64,000 bases of DNA from NCBI RefSeq assembly GCF_900100965.1, contig NZ_FMUJ01000002.1, positions 59,869 to 123,868 of the forward strand, written 5' to 3'. A model generated the notes under the pieces. The model ran no database searches. It saw nothing but the letters and a program-made list of their open reading frames with translations, and was not told the origin of the DNA. A program made the translations under genes and the position numbers. Below, one piece after another: positions 44,099-53,255 of this stretch. The stretch's first letter is position 1; the number at the start of each line of letters is the position of its first letter. This DNA is from Variovorax sp. EL159. Its GTDB lineage: Bacteria; Pseudomonadota; Gammaproteobacteria; Burkholderiales; Burkholderiaceae_C.

Positions 44099-45994
44099 TC
44101 AAGACACACCAGCCACCGCCGCCCCCAGCGTCATCCCAATGACTTGCAGCAGCTTCTCCGTATCCACAGGCTTGAAAAGCACCGGCACGCCAGACTCCCG
44201 CACGCGCTGAAGGCGATCAGGCGCCGTTTCGCCGGTGATCAGCAGCAGCGGAATCCGCCGGCCGCCGCGCCAGCGAAGCCGCAGGCCGGCATCGAGACCG
44301 CTGCCGCCGTCGGCCAGGCGGTAGTCGCACAGCAGCAGCTCGAAGGGCCGGCCGTCGACGTCGGCCTGCGACAGCGCTGTGGCCGCGGTGGCCTCGTCGG
44401 CCACGGCCTCGACGTCGATGGCGTACGAGCGCAGCAGTTCGCTCATGCCCTGGCGGATCTCGGCCTCATCGTCGATGAGCAGCACGCGACGCGGCAGGGC
44501 CGGCGAGACGGTCGGGGTCGGCATCGGGGCGGGGCGCTGATGCTCGCGCCAGGTGTTCGTGCCCGGGCGCCAGTTGAATGGCATGTCGGCCGGGGCGCTG
44601 GCCGATGGCAGCTGCACGCGAAAACGCGTGCCACGATCGACGCGCGATTGCACCTGCACCGGATGGTCGAGAAGGCGCGACAGCCGCTGCACGATCGACA
44701 GGCCGATGCCCAGGCCGCGCGAACGGTCGCGGCCCGAGTTTCCGATCTGATAGAACTCCTCGAAGATGCGGCCCAGTTGCTCGGGTGCGATGCCGATGCC
44801 GGTGTCGCGCACTTCGATCCACACGTTCTCGCCACGCGTACGCACCCTGACGATCACGCCGCCGCGCACTGTGTACTTGAGCGCGTTGTCGACAAGGTTC
44901 GAGAGCATGCGCTGCAGCAGCTGCGGGTCGCTGCGCACCCACACGCCGCTGGCCTGCACGCGCAGCTGCAACCCGGCCTGCTCGGCGCGCGCCAGGAAGA
45001 CGTGGTTGAGCGACACCAGCAGCGCATCGAGCGGAATGAGCCGCACGTCGGGCGTGATCACGCCCGCATCGAGGCGCGAGACGTCGAGCATGGTGTCCAG
45101 CGAGTTGCCCAGCGCATTGACCGCGCGCATGAGCCGTTCGGCGTTCTTGCGCTCGGGGCGGTCGTGCAGTTCGTTCTGCAGCGCGGCGCCAAAGAGCGCG
45201 ATGGCGTGCAGCGGCTGGCGCAGGTCGTGGCTGGCCGTGGCAAGGAAACGGGTCTTTTCTTCGCTCGCGCGTTCGGTCGCGGCGATCTGTTCTCCCAGGC
45301 GCGAGACCAGCGATTCGTTCTCGAAGCGCAGCACCAGCGCATCGGTCAGCTGCTTGTTCTGCCGGACGCCCCGGCGCAATGCCAGCACCAGATAAGCGAT
45401 GCCGATGGCGGCCAGAAAAAGATTCACGCCGTCGCTGTGCCAGATCAGCGCACCGATCAGGCCGCCCATCATCGGAATGCCGTAGCCGAACAGCGAAGCC
45501 TTCATCGGCCAGAGCGCCTGCATGGCCAGCCCCGAGCCGACCATGATGAGGATGGCCATCAACGCCGTCACCTCGGGGTCGTGCGTGGAGATGAAGAACC
45601 AGGGCACGGGTGCGGTGGCCACACCGGTCAGGATCATCTGCAGCATGTGCCGGCGCGCCCAGCGAGGGCTGTCGGCAACCGGCACGTCGGGGTGCCAGCG
45701 CGGCGTCGACAGCACGTACAGGTCCACGCAGACGAGCATGGCCACCAGCGGCAGCACGGTGGGCAGCTTCAGGTGAAAGTAGCCCAGCGCCCCACCCAGG
45801 AACGTGAAGCCGAGATGGGCCCAGACACCCACCTTGCGCGATGCATAGACCGAAGCCAGGTGCTCGCGCAGCACGCGCTGGCTGCTGGATGTGTCGATGG
45901 CGGGATTGTTCAACGCGGGCCGGGCAGAAGTTGCAGGGTCATCCAGATGTGGCTTCGGCAATTTAACCCGCGGCCGGTCGAAGGCCGCAAGCAA
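44099..45994 (-). CDS. hybrid sensor histidine kinase/response regulator
   Basis: A protein of up to 631 residues. About six membrane helices (about 55-205) form the sensor part, then a coiled coil leads to the DHp helix with His256 (LATASHDLRQPLHAIALFG), an ATPase domain (NLVDNALKYT, DTGIGIAPEQL, GLGIGLSIVQRL), a Pro-rich linker and a C-terminal receiver with phospho-acceptor Asp in ELLLCDYRLADGG. The first codon of the open frame is a TTG (45994) with no clear ribosome site, and other TTG/GTG codons follow, so the exact start is uncertain. No partner regulator is adjacent. Confidence 0.85.
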   Translation of the reverse strand: MLAAFDRPRVKLPKPHLDDPATSARPALNNPAIDTSSSQRVLREHLASVYASRKVGVWAHLGFTFLGGALGYFHLKLPTVLPLVAMLVCVDLYVLSTPRWHPDVPVADSPRWARRHMLQMILTGVATAPVPWFFISTHDPEVTALMAILIMVGSGLAMQALWPMKASLFGYGIPMMGGLIGALIWHSDGVNLFLAAIGIAYLVLALRRGVRQNKQLTDALVLRFENESLVSRLGEQIAATERASEEKTRFLATASHDLRQPLHAIALFGAALQNELHDRPERKNAERLMRAVNALGNSLDTMLDVSRLDAGVITPDVRLIPLDALLVSLNHVFLARAEQAGLQLRVQASGVWVRSDPQLLQRMLSNLVDNALKYTVRGGVIVRVRTRGENVWIEVRDTGIGIAPEQLGRIFEEFYQIGNSGRDRSRGLGIGLSIVQRLSRLLDHPVQVQSRVDRGTRFRVQLPSASAPADMPFNWRPGTNTWREHQRPAPMPTPTVSPALPRRVLLIDDEAEIRQGMSELLRSYAIDVEAVADEATAATALSQADVDGRPFELLLCDYRLADGGSGLDAGLRLRWRGGRRIPLLLITGETAPDRLQRVRESGVPVLFKPVDTEKLLQVIGMTLGAAVAGVS

Positions 45995-46025
45995 ACTTTC
46001 ATCGGCATGGCCCCGCGCATGCGGC

Positions 46026-46871
46026 CTACTTCGGCGTGTAGGTCATCTGGGTTACCACGCTCGTGCTTTCAGGCACCTTGTCGGTGGGAGCGACGAAGGA
46101 CTTCAGGCGCTGGCCGCGATATGGCCCCTCGGCTGCGATCCACGACGTGACGGTGACCGTGACGCCGGGCGCATTGTTCGTGCCAGTGGTCGTGACGAGC
46201 AAGAACCGGCAGGTGTTGAAGGTGCCGACCGGCGTCGCCAACGTCTCCTGCGCCTGGTAGGTCAGGGCTTCGGTGACGTTCACCTTGATCGTTGCGTTGC
46301 CGCTCACGGCGTCCGCGCGATAGGCGACGTTCACGGTCTGGCCCGGCTGCATCGCGACGGGGGTCGAAGGTGGTGGCGTGAAGACGCTGTCCACCTGCGT
46401 GCTGCCGCTGCCGGTCGTGTCGCCATAGCGAATCACGTTGCCGCCAACGAGGTCGCGGTAGTAGGGCAGCGTGGCGAACGGCGTGTTGTTCGCGTCGAAG
46501 AGCGTCTGCTCGAAGGTCACCGGCGTGGCGCCTGCGAACGGTTGGCGCTTGCCCGTCGTGACGCTGTTGTGCGTCGAGGTGGTCGGCTGGTTGGGCGTGG
46601 TCATCTGCAGGTCGTACGTCAGCTGAGTGCCTTCGTCGTAATCGGCCGCGTTGGTGCAGGCCGATGAGTCTGCAGTCGCGGGTGCCGGTGCAGGAGCAGG
46701 TGGTGCGGGTGGCGGAGGCGGCGGTGCAGGTGGTGCCGTCGGCGTCGTGGCGGTGATGGGCAGAAGGCCTGCACCGCCGCCGCCGTCGCCACCGCCGCCG
46801 CAGGCAGCGAGTGTCGCGGCAGCCGCGATGATGGAGAGTTGCTGGAAGCGCTTGATCTTCGATGTTGTCAT
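46026..46871 (-). CDS. lipoprotein of unknown function
   Basis: A 281-residue lipoprotein: the signal peptide ends in the lipobox LAAC, then comes a Gly-rich tract, a Pro/Ala-rich spacer (about 40-70) and a beta-rich domain (LTYDLQMTTPNQPTTSTHNSV; PVGTFNTCRFLLVTTTG; TSWIAAEGPYRGQRLKSF) with two cysteines. No family is recognised. The ATG at 46871 gives the only sensible signal peptide. It ends 31 bases before the start of the hybrid kinase. Confidence 0.75.
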   Translation of the reverse strand: MTTSKIKRFQQLSIIAAAATLAACGGGGDGGGGAGLLPITATTPTAPPAPPPPPPAPPAPAPAPATADSSACTNAADYDEGTQLTYDLQMTTPNQPTTSTHNSVTTGKRQPFAGATPVTFEQTLFDANNTPFATLPYYRDLVGGNVIRYGDTTGSGSTQVDSVFTPPPSTPVAMQPGQTVNVAYRADAVSGNATIKVNVTEALTYQAQETLATPVGTFNTCRFLLVTTTGTNNAPGVTVTVTSWIAAEGPYRGQRLKSFVAPTDKVPESTSVVTQMTYTPK

Positions 46872-47164
46872 GATTCCCTTTGGTCGGTTGTGTCGAAGGA
46901 TGTCGAGGCCGCTGCGGGAATGTAGGAGCCTTGAATGGGGCTCGCCAGTGTCGAAAGTCACGAGGCCAACGACGCACATCGACGCGCATCGACGCGATCG
47001 AACAGGTCGAAAAACAGATCGAAGAGAAGGCGTTGAATGGCCACGCGCGCGGCTACAGTCGGCCACGCAACGTCGATCGATTCATGAACGAGCGCGTGGC
47101 TGAACCTTCATGGCGTCCGGCAGAATCCGCGCGGCTCGCGGCATCTTTCACTCAAGAAAAACGC

Positions 47165-47374
47165 ATGACAAAACAAACGCCCGTCGACCAGGTCTTTGAC
47201 TGGTGCGTCCAATTCCTGGTGCACTGGGCCAAGGTTCTGGGCATCACCTACAACGAGATCAACGTCTATGTTTTCTGCGTGATCTGGCCGATCGTGACGC
47301 TGGTTCTTTTCGCCGTGGTGATCCGTCAGCGCGCAACGATCCGAATGCTGAAGAGGCGACTGCCTCGCGCGTAG
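47165..47374 (+). CDS. small single-helix membrane protein, unknown
   Basis: A 69-residue protein with a soluble N-terminus (TPVDQVFDWCVQFLVHWAKVLGITYNEINVY), a membrane helix (VFCVIWPIVTLVLFAVVI) and a basic tail (RQRATIRMLKRRL). Similar small proteins exist in many proteobacteria without known function. The start at 47165 is chosen for its position before conserved-looking sequence; an upstream ATG at 47084 is also in frame. Confidence 0.6.
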   Translation: MTKQTPVDQVFDWCVQFLVHWAKVLGITYNEINVYVFCVIWPIVTLVLFAVVIRQRATIRMLKRRLPRA

Positions 47375-47384
47375 CGCGCAGGCC

Positions 47385-47771
47385 TCAACCCGAGGTCAGC
47401 TCGACCCATTGCGAACGCCAGGCGGGGGCGTCGAAAGGGTCTGCAAAGTACTGGGTCTCGCGTGAGACCTTGCCGTCCCGAAACTCCATGATGCTCACGG
47501 TGAAGGCGCTCTTGCCCTGGTAGTCGATGACGTACTCGGTGACCCAGAGCGAGCCTTCTCCCACGATCCGCCGTATCGCGAACCCGGAGGGCTTGCCCGG
47601 GTGATGGCTGCGAAGCGCCTGCAGGTTGTGCCGGCCGTGGATGAGCTCGCCCGATTGCGGGTACGCGCACACCGCATCGTCGTGATAGATCTCGTGCTCG
47701 ACGACCTGGTCGCCTGCAGCGGATGCGGCCCAGTGGCGGTCGATGGCTGCGCGGATGTCCTGTGATTGCAT
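47385..47771 (-). CDS. SnoaL/NTF2-like protein
   Basis: A 128-residue protein of the SnoaL/NTF2 cup fold: IRAAIDRHWAASAAGDQVVEHEIYHDDAVCAYPQSGELIHGR, later VSIMEFRDGKVSRETQYFADPFDAPAWR. Such proteins act as small isomerases or hydrolases or bind ligands. The function here is unknown. It overlaps no neighbour and is convergent with the small membrane protein gene at 47165. Confidence 0.85.
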   Translation of the reverse strand: MQSQDIRAAIDRHWAASAAGDQVVEHEIYHDDAVCAYPQSGELIHGRHNLQALRSHHPGKPSGFAIRRIVGEGSLWVTEYVIDYQGKSAFTVSIMEFRDGKVSRETQYFADPFDAPAWRSQWVELTSG

Positions 47772-47957
47772 CGTCGATCTCCATGCATGTCTGCGGCGTT
47801 GACGTCGGGCGAAAGGCTTCTACAGGCCGACTGTAGACCTTCGCCACTGGTCGCATCGCAGCCGATGCACGATGCACAAGAGATCAGTGGGCCGGGCGCT
47901 ATTCACCCGGCCACCACACCGCACGCAAGAAGCAAAGCCGGAAGGCGATGCGCCGCT

Positions 47958-48752
47958 TCAGACAATCCGCACCGACAGCTCCGGCAACCCATCGATGTGA
48001 ATCTCGATCAGGTCGCCGCGCACCACCGGGCCGACGTTCTCCGGCGTGCCCGAATAGATGATGTCGCCGGGCATCAGCTCGAAGGCCTGCGACAGGCGGC
48101 TGATCTGCTCGGCGACCGACCAGATCATGTACTTGAGCGTTGCGCTCTGCTTGGTCTGTCCGTTCACTTTGAGCCAGATGGCGCCATCGGTGAAGTGGCC
48201 GACTTTCGCGACGGGATGGATCGGGCCGACGGGTGCGGCGTGGTCGAAGCTCTTGCCGATTTCCCAGGGCTTCTTCTGGTCGCCCATTTCGCGCTGCAGG
48301 TCGCGGCGCGTCATGTCCAGGCCGAGCGAGTAGCCGTACACGTGGTCGAGTGCATCGGCCGTGGCGATGTCGCGCCCGCCCTTGGCCAGTGCCACCACCA
48401 GCTCCACTTCGTAGTGGTAGTTCTTGGTGAGCGAGGGGTAGGGGTGGTCGGCGACCACGCCGGGCGTCACGACCTGGATGGCATCGGCCGGCTTCTGGAA
48501 GAAGAAGGGCGGCTCGCGGGTCGGGTCCGAGCCCATCTCGCGCGCATGCGCGGCGTAGTTGCGGCCGATGCAATAGATGCGGCGCACCGGGTACACCTGC
48601 TCGCTGCCGACGATGGGGATGGTCGAGGCGGCGACATCGAAGGGTGTCGATGGCGATGTGCGCGCCGCGCCGGCGGGCAATGCGCAACCGGCGATGGCGC
48701 CCGTGGCCATGGCGGCCGAACCGGCCAGCAGGCCGCGACGTGAACTGGACAT
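47958..48752 (-). CDS. exported FAH-family hydrolase with Tat signal
   Basis: A 264-residue fumarylacetoacetate hydrolase/isomerase-fold protein: RIYCIGRNYAAHAREMG, FFFQKPADAI, YHYEVELVVALAKGGRDI, GYSLGLDMTRRDLQ, PGDIIYSGTPENVGPV, with metal-binding Glu residues in the EVE motif. The N-terminus carries a twin-Arg signal (SSRRGLLAG) and a lipobox-like AGC, unusual for this normally cytoplasmic family. The start at 48752 follows AAGGAG. It is divergent from the AraC gene at 48901, which probably regulates it. Confidence 0.85.
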   Translation of the reverse strand: MSSSRRGLLAGSAAMATGAIAGCALPAGAARTSPSTPFDVAASTIPIVGSEQVYPVRRIYCIGRNYAAHAREMGSDPTREPPFFFQKPADAIQVVTPGVVADHPYPSLTKNYHYEVELVVALAKGGRDIATADALDHVYGYSLGLDMTRRDLQREMGDQKKPWEIGKSFDHAAPVGPIHPVAKVGHFTDGAIWLKVNGQTKQSATLKYMIWSVAEQISRLSQAFELMPGDIIYSGTPENVGPVVRGDLIEIHIDGLPELSVRIV

Positions 48753-48900
48753 GATCTTTGTGCTCCTTGGGTTTCTCGAAGGCGTGGCCGTGAGCGGCAT
48801 CGCCCGTCGATTCTGGAATGCTGCGCAGCCGCGAGGCCGCACGCATCTACGCAAAAACAGGACGCAACCACCACGCCAGGGCCGGCCTTACCATCGCGCG

Positions 48901-49824
48901 ATGCCCTCGGCCCGTTCTTCCAGCTCCCGCCTCTATGGCATGCAGGAGCGTGCGAACCATCTCGACTTCGACATCCGCTTCGAGGGCGCGCGCGACGTGC
49001 TCGCGCGTCCGCACCGCCACGAGTATTTCCAGATCCAGGTGAGCATCGAGGGCGGCGCGCAGCAGCTCATCGGTGGCGCGGTGCGGCCGTTCCGGGCGGG
49101 GCACCTGAGCTTTGTGCTGCCGTACCGCGTGCACGTGGTGCCGCACCCCGAGGGCGCGCGCTATGCCATCGTGAACTTCGACCAGGGCTTTCTGTGGCCG
49201 GAGCTGGCGGTTGCGCCGCTCGACCTGGAAGAGGTGCCGGTGGCGCGCGTGCCCGAGCTGGCACCGTTCCTGTTCCAGGAGTACGTCGACTTCGGCTTCG
49301 ATGAGGTCGACTTCGCGCGCATCCTGGGCTGGCTCGACGAACTCTCCGCGCTGAACCGCACACGCGGTTTCGCGGCAGTGGGTGCGATCCGCGGCATCCT
49401 GCTGCAGCTGATCGCGTTCGCATGCCAGCGGCACGAGGCACAACTGATCGAGCAGGCGCAACGCCACAGCAGCGGGCGCAGCTCGCGGCGTGATGCACTG
49501 CAGCGCGTGATGCGCTATGTGCGCGAACACCTGAGCGAAGAGATGTCGCTCAACGACGCGGCCGCGGCGGCGATGCTGTCGCCCAACTACCTGGCCCATC
49601 GGCTGAAGAAGCAGACCGACCGCACCTTCACCGAGCTGGTCACCGAGCGCCGGCTCGACCGCGCGAAAGAATTGCTGCTGACATCGAACGCGCGCATCGT
49701 CGACATCGCGCGGCAATGCGGCTTCACCGATGCCGACTATTTCAGCCGCCGCTTCCGGCAGCAGATCGGCGTCACGCCACGGCAGTTTCGCAGCGGCGTT
49801 GCGGCACCCGACGCAGGTACCTGA
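48901..49824 (+). CDS. AraC-family transcriptional regulator
   Basis: A 307-residue regulator with a cupin-type sensor domain (RPHRHEYFQIQVSIEGGAQQLIGG, GHLSFVLPYRVHVVPHPEGARYAIVNF) and a C-terminal AraC HTH (MSLNDAAAAAMLSPNYLAHRLKKQTDRTFTELVTERRLDRAKELLL; ARQCGFTDADYFSRRFRQQIGVTPRQF). The ATG at 48901 starts the conserved region; the long frame upstream overlaps the divergent gene. It likely controls the exported FAH-family gene. Confidence 0.87.
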   Translation: MPSARSSSSRLYGMQERANHLDFDIRFEGARDVLARPHRHEYFQIQVSIEGGAQQLIGGAVRPFRAGHLSFVLPYRVHVVPHPEGARYAIVNFDQGFLWPELAVAPLDLEEVPVARVPELAPFLFQEYVDFGFDEVDFARILGWLDELSALNRTRGFAAVGAIRGILLQLIAFACQRHEAQLIEQAQRHSSGRSSRRDALQRVMRYVREHLSEEMSLNDAAAAAMLSPNYLAHRLKKQTDRTFTELVTERRLDRAKELLLTSNARIVDIARQCGFTDADYFSRRFRQQIGVTPRQFRSGVAAPDAGT

Positions 49825-49839
49825 TCAGCGCGCTGGCGC

Positions 49840-52179
49840 TCAGCCGGGCGGCCCGCTGGGCGTGGCGCGTGCCAGGTGGCGGATGTGCTCGAAGTCCAGC
49901 GCATCGAGCGCCTGCCGCACGGCAGCGACCAGCGCCGCATGGTGCGCGTCGTGTGCGATCCGGTCGGCCCATTCGTGCAGGTCGGTCCAGCGGCCTTCGC
50001 GCGCGAGCGTTTCGAGTTCGGCGCGCATCGCATCGGGCAGCGGCGCGATGCCGGCGATGGGGCGCGTGCGGCGCCGCGAACCCGCTGTTGCCGATGGGGT
50101 CAGGGCCGGCAGCGGCGCGGACCTGGAGGCGGTGGGCACCGCGGTCTCGGGGGCCGCGTCGACCACCACCGAGAAGCGCAGGCGCGTGCCCAGATGGCGC
50201 TGGCTGTCGAGCTGCAATTCGCCCCCCATCCGCGTGACGATGCGCCGCGCGATGGCCAGGCCAAGCCCGTGGCCATCCGCCTTGGCACCGGCCCGCTCGA
50301 AGGCCTGGAACACGCGCTGCTGGTTCTCGGGGTCGATGCCGACGCCGCTGTCCCAGACCTCGACGTCCAGCCGCCATTGCGATGATGGCGACGACGACGT
50401 CGTCGTGGCGTGGGCCTCCACGCGCAGGCCCATCTGCCCGTTGCGCGTGAACTTGGCGGCGTTCGACAGCAGGTTCAGCAGCAGTTGCTGAAAGCGCTTG
50501 CTGTCGAGGGCCACCACCGGCGGCAGCGTGCCGGGGCGTTCGAGCACGAAGCGGTTGTCCTGGCGCTGCGCGAGCGCGGCGGCGTACTGCGCGATGTCTT
50601 CGATCAGTGCCGGCAGCCGCACCGGCCGGGGCTCGAAGCTGAAGGGCAGCAGCTCGCCCTTGGCGTATTCGAGCAGGTCGTCGATCAGCGAGAGCTGGTA
50701 GCCGGCGCTGCGCTCGATGGCCTGCAGCTGCTCGGGCTTCGAGCCGGCTTCGCTGCGCAGCATCCGCGCATGGCCGACGATGGTGGCCAGCGGCGCGCGC
50801 AGGTCGTGACCGATGTAGGCCATGAGCCGGCTCTGCTCGCGCGCATGGTGCTCGGCCTGTTCGAGCGCGGCATTCAGCGCATGCGTCTTGCGCGTCACTT
50901 CTTCGTGCAGGCGCTGCTGCTCGTGCGTCTGCCAGTGCATCAGCGTGCGTTGCGCGTCGCTGCGCTGGTGCGACAGGCGATGGGTCCACGAGGCCAGTGC
51001 CACCAGCCCGACCAGCAGGCCCGGAAAGCCGAGCGCGTAGGCATCGAGGCCCGGCAGCGCGCTGGCCGGCAGCGACAGCTCGGCCAGCCGCAGGCAGGTG
51101 CCGAAGGCGACGACGGCCATCACCGGAAAAGCCAGCTTGCCGCCCGGCCCTGCGCGCCGCATGTAGAGAAAGCTGCTCACGCCGAGCGCGAACACCAGCA
51201 GCAGCGCGTTCAGCACGCCGATCCGTGCGAACGGGGCGTAGGTGCCGAACGATGTGCCGAACACCACCACGCATTGCACGCCGGTCAGCAGGACCAGCAC
51301 GCGCAGGCCGGGCGGGCGCACAGGGCCGCGCCGTGCGAGGGCGTACAGGTACACCACCATGGTCAGCACGCAGCAGCCGGCCAGCACGCCCGGCGCGCGG
51401 TAGCTCCACTCGGGGCTGTGGGGCCACAGCGCCAGGTGCGTGTGGCCACGGTAGGTGCCTTCGTAGAGCGCGACCAGCGTGAAGCCCAGGCTCTGCGCCG
51501 CCATCGGGAAGGTGCGGGTCTGGCACCACAGCGCGAGCGAATACACCGCGAGCACCAGCAGCCCGCCGATGAGCAGGCCGTCGAGCAGCGCATGGCGGCT
51601 TTCGGATTCGCGCCAGCTGTCGGCCGTGTGCAGCCAGGGGCTGAGCTTGACGCTGTTGAGGCTTTGCACGCGCACCAGCACGCGCGCGCTTTCGCCGGGC
51701 TGCAGGTCGAGGTCGAGCGTGGGCACGCGGTCGGGTGGGGCGTCCTGCGACACGGCCAGGCCGGCTGCCGTATGAGTCCAGGTTTGCGGTTGCCCGTCGT
51801 CTGCGCCCGGCCCTTGCCGCAGCACGTGGAAGTCGACGCGCTGCAGCCAGGTGGCGTCCATCACGAAGCGCATCGCCCGGACCATGCGGCCGTCGTTGGC
51901 GAGCGTGAAGCGCAGCCAGAAAGCCGAGTTCGAGAAGCCGGGCCGCATGCGCGCAGACGTTCCGGGCAGGAAGCCGCCGGGGCTGCCGCCTGCGAGTGCA
52001 TCGACCGATTCGCGCGTCAGCCGGGTCGTCGGGTCTTCGAGCCACTCGACGTCGTTGTCGAGCATGGCCGGCAGGGTCTGCATGGCGCCCAGGCGCAGGG
52101 TGCCCGCCTGGGCCGCTGGCAGCAGGCACCACCCGCAGGCGGCGCACAGCAGCGCCGCGACCCAATGTCGCGCGGCCAT
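49840..52179 (-). CDS. 7TMR-DISM sensor histidine kinase
   Basis: A 779-residue kinase with a signal peptide, a periplasmic 7TMR-DISMED2 domain (about 40-185), seven membrane helices (about 200-395), a coiled coil, the DHp helix with His458 (YIGHDLRAPLATIVGH), an ATPase domain (NLLSNAAKFT, DSGVGIDPEN, HGLGLAIARRI) and a C-terminal helical tail (about 720-775, PLPDAMRAELETLAREGRWTDLHEWADRIA), reminiscent of a phosphotransfer bundle. It follows its response regulator after 8 bases, so they form one operon. It faces the giant surface protein gene, which it may regulate. Confidence 0.88.
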   Translation of the reverse strand: MAARHWVAALLCAACGWCLLPAAQAGTLRLGAMQTLPAMLDNDVEWLEDPTTRLTRESVDALAGGSPGGFLPGTSARMRPGFSNSAFWLRFTLANDGRMVRAMRFVMDATWLQRVDFHVLRQGPGADDGQPQTWTHTAAGLAVSQDAPPDRVPTLDLDLQPGESARVLVRVQSLNSVKLSPWLHTADSWRESESRHALLDGLLIGGLLVLAVYSLALWCQTRTFPMAAQSLGFTLVALYEGTYRGHTHLALWPHSPEWSYRAPGVLAGCCVLTMVVYLYALARRGPVRPPGLRVLVLLTGVQCVVVFGTSFGTYAPFARIGVLNALLLVFALGVSSFLYMRRAGPGGKLAFPVMAVVAFGTCLRLAELSLPASALPGLDAYALGFPGLLVGLVALASWTHRLSHQRSDAQRTLMHWQTHEQQRLHEEVTRKTHALNAALEQAEHHAREQSRLMAYIGHDLRAPLATIVGHARMLRSEAGSKPEQLQAIERSAGYQLSLIDDLLEYAKGELLPFSFEPRPVRLPALIEDIAQYAAALAQRQDNRFVLERPGTLPPVVALDSKRFQQLLLNLLSNAAKFTRNGQMGLRVEAHATTTSSSPSSQWRLDVEVWDSGVGIDPENQQRVFQAFERAGAKADGHGLGLAIARRIVTRMGGELQLDSQRHLGTRLRFSVVVDAAPETAVPTASRSAPLPALTPSATAGSRRRTRPIAGIAPLPDAMRAELETLAREGRWTDLHEWADRIAHDAHHAALVAAVRQALDALDFEHIRHLARATPSGPPG

Positions 52180-52187
52180 CGCGGCGT

Positions 52188-53033
52188 TCAGGCGCGGGGT
52201 GCCGCGTCGGTCTCCGCGACGCGAAAGCGTGCGTTGCGGAAAGCGGCGGGCGTGGCGTCGAAGCGCTCGCGGAAGGCGGTCGAGAAATTGGCGGCGCCCG
52301 AGAAGCCGACCTCGACCGCCACTTCGTCGATGCTCAGCGCGGACGACAGCAGCAGGCGCTGCGCCTGCTGCAGCCGGGCTTCGCGCAGGAACTCGAAGAC
52401 GCTCTGGCCGGTGCGCTCGCGGAACGCGCGCGACAGCCGCTTTTCATGCGTGCCCACGCGCACCGCGATCTCGGCCAGCGACGGTGCGCGCGACAGGTTC
52501 GACAGCAGCACGCGCTCGGCCGCCTGCGCGATCACGCGGTCGGCCTTGTCGCGGCCCGCACTGCCCGCGTCGGCACCTTCGGCATCGACATAGACCACCT
52601 CGGTCTCGTCGGTCGTGTCGATTGTTCGCTTGCTATCGGCCAGGCTCAGGTGAATCGCCACGCGTGCCAGCACTTCGGTGGCTTCGTAGGGCTTGAGGAT
52701 GTAGTCGACCGCGCCTTCGCGCAGGCCGGTCAGCCGCTCCTCGACCGAGCCGGAGGCGGTCACGAAGATCACCGGGATGCGCGCCGTCGCACGGTCGGCC
52801 TTCAGCAGCCGGCAGGTGGCGTAGCCGTCGATGGCGCCCATGCGCACGTCGAGCAGGATCAGGTCGGGCAGCAGCGCCGTGGCACGGCGGTAGCCCTGCA
52901 TCGCATCGAACGCGAAGCTGATCCGGTGATCCGCGCCGCGCAACGTTCCCAGCAGCACCTGTAACTCATCGATGTTGTCGTCGATGAGCAGGATGTGCGC
53001 GCGCTTGGTGGGAGTGGACGACCAGTAGGACAT
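52188..53033 (-). CDS. response regulator with AraC-type output domain
   Basis: A 281-residue protein: receiver (1-125) with acidic pocket Asp18/Asp19, phospho-acceptor Asp62 (LILLDVRMG), Thr92 and Lys114, then a linker and an AraC-type double helix-turn-helix (about 180-265, PSLAEIAVRVGTHEKRLSRAFRERTGQSVFEFLREARLQQAQRLLL). It is first in the operon with the kinase at 49840-52179 and is divergent from the giant adhesin-like gene. Confidence 0.9.
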   Translation of the reverse strand: MSYWSSTPTKRAHILLIDDNIDELQVLLGTLRGADHRISFAFDAMQGYRRATALLPDLILLDVRMGAIDGYATCRLLKADRATARIPVIFVTASGSVEERLTGLREGAVDYILKPYEATEVLARVAIHLSLADSKRTIDTTDETEVVYVDAEGADAGSAGRDKADRVIAQAAERVLLSNLSRAPSLAEIAVRVGTHEKRLSRAFRERTGQSVFEFLREARLQQAQRLLLSSALSIDEVAVEVGFSGAANFSTAFRERFDATPAAFRNARFRVAETDAAPRA

Positions 53034-53068
53034 GCGGCCGAGCGTAGGGGTGTTCCGCGGAAACCCGA

Positions 53069-53084
53069 TGTGACTAAGTTCACA
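53069..53084. promoter_or_regulatory. perfect CRP/FNR-type palindrome TGTGA-N6-TCACA
   Basis: TGTGA (53069-53073) and TCACA (53080-53084) with a 6-base centre, symmetric for one further base each side (A/T). It lies in the divergent space between the response regulator and the giant gene. About ten bases on, an AT-rich TAGTAAATAAG (53096-53106) may hold the -10 of the rightward promoter, giving a leader of about 145 bases. Confidence 0.65.
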
Positions 53085-53255
53085 TTTGTTTGCAATAGTA
53101 AATAAGTGTCAGCTGGGGCAAAAGCTTCGCACCGGCGCGCAAAAACCGGGCAGGCACCCCCTTTCAAGAATCCCCCCCTTTCTCCGGACGGCCACCCCGC
53201 ACGCAGCGGTGTTTTGGAACGCATCCGGCCGGTCGACGCATCACGAGGGACGGGG

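Noticed and set aside
53105-53255. Possible c-di-GMP (GEMM) riboswitch in the leader of the giant gene: GGGGCAAA at about 53115 and CGCAAA at about 53139 resemble parts of the consensus.
   Set aside because: The GAAA tetraloop hairpin and the conserved 3' strand are missing, so the match is too partial. A covariance-model search (Infernal with the Rfam GEMM model) would decide; a significant hit would revive the idea.
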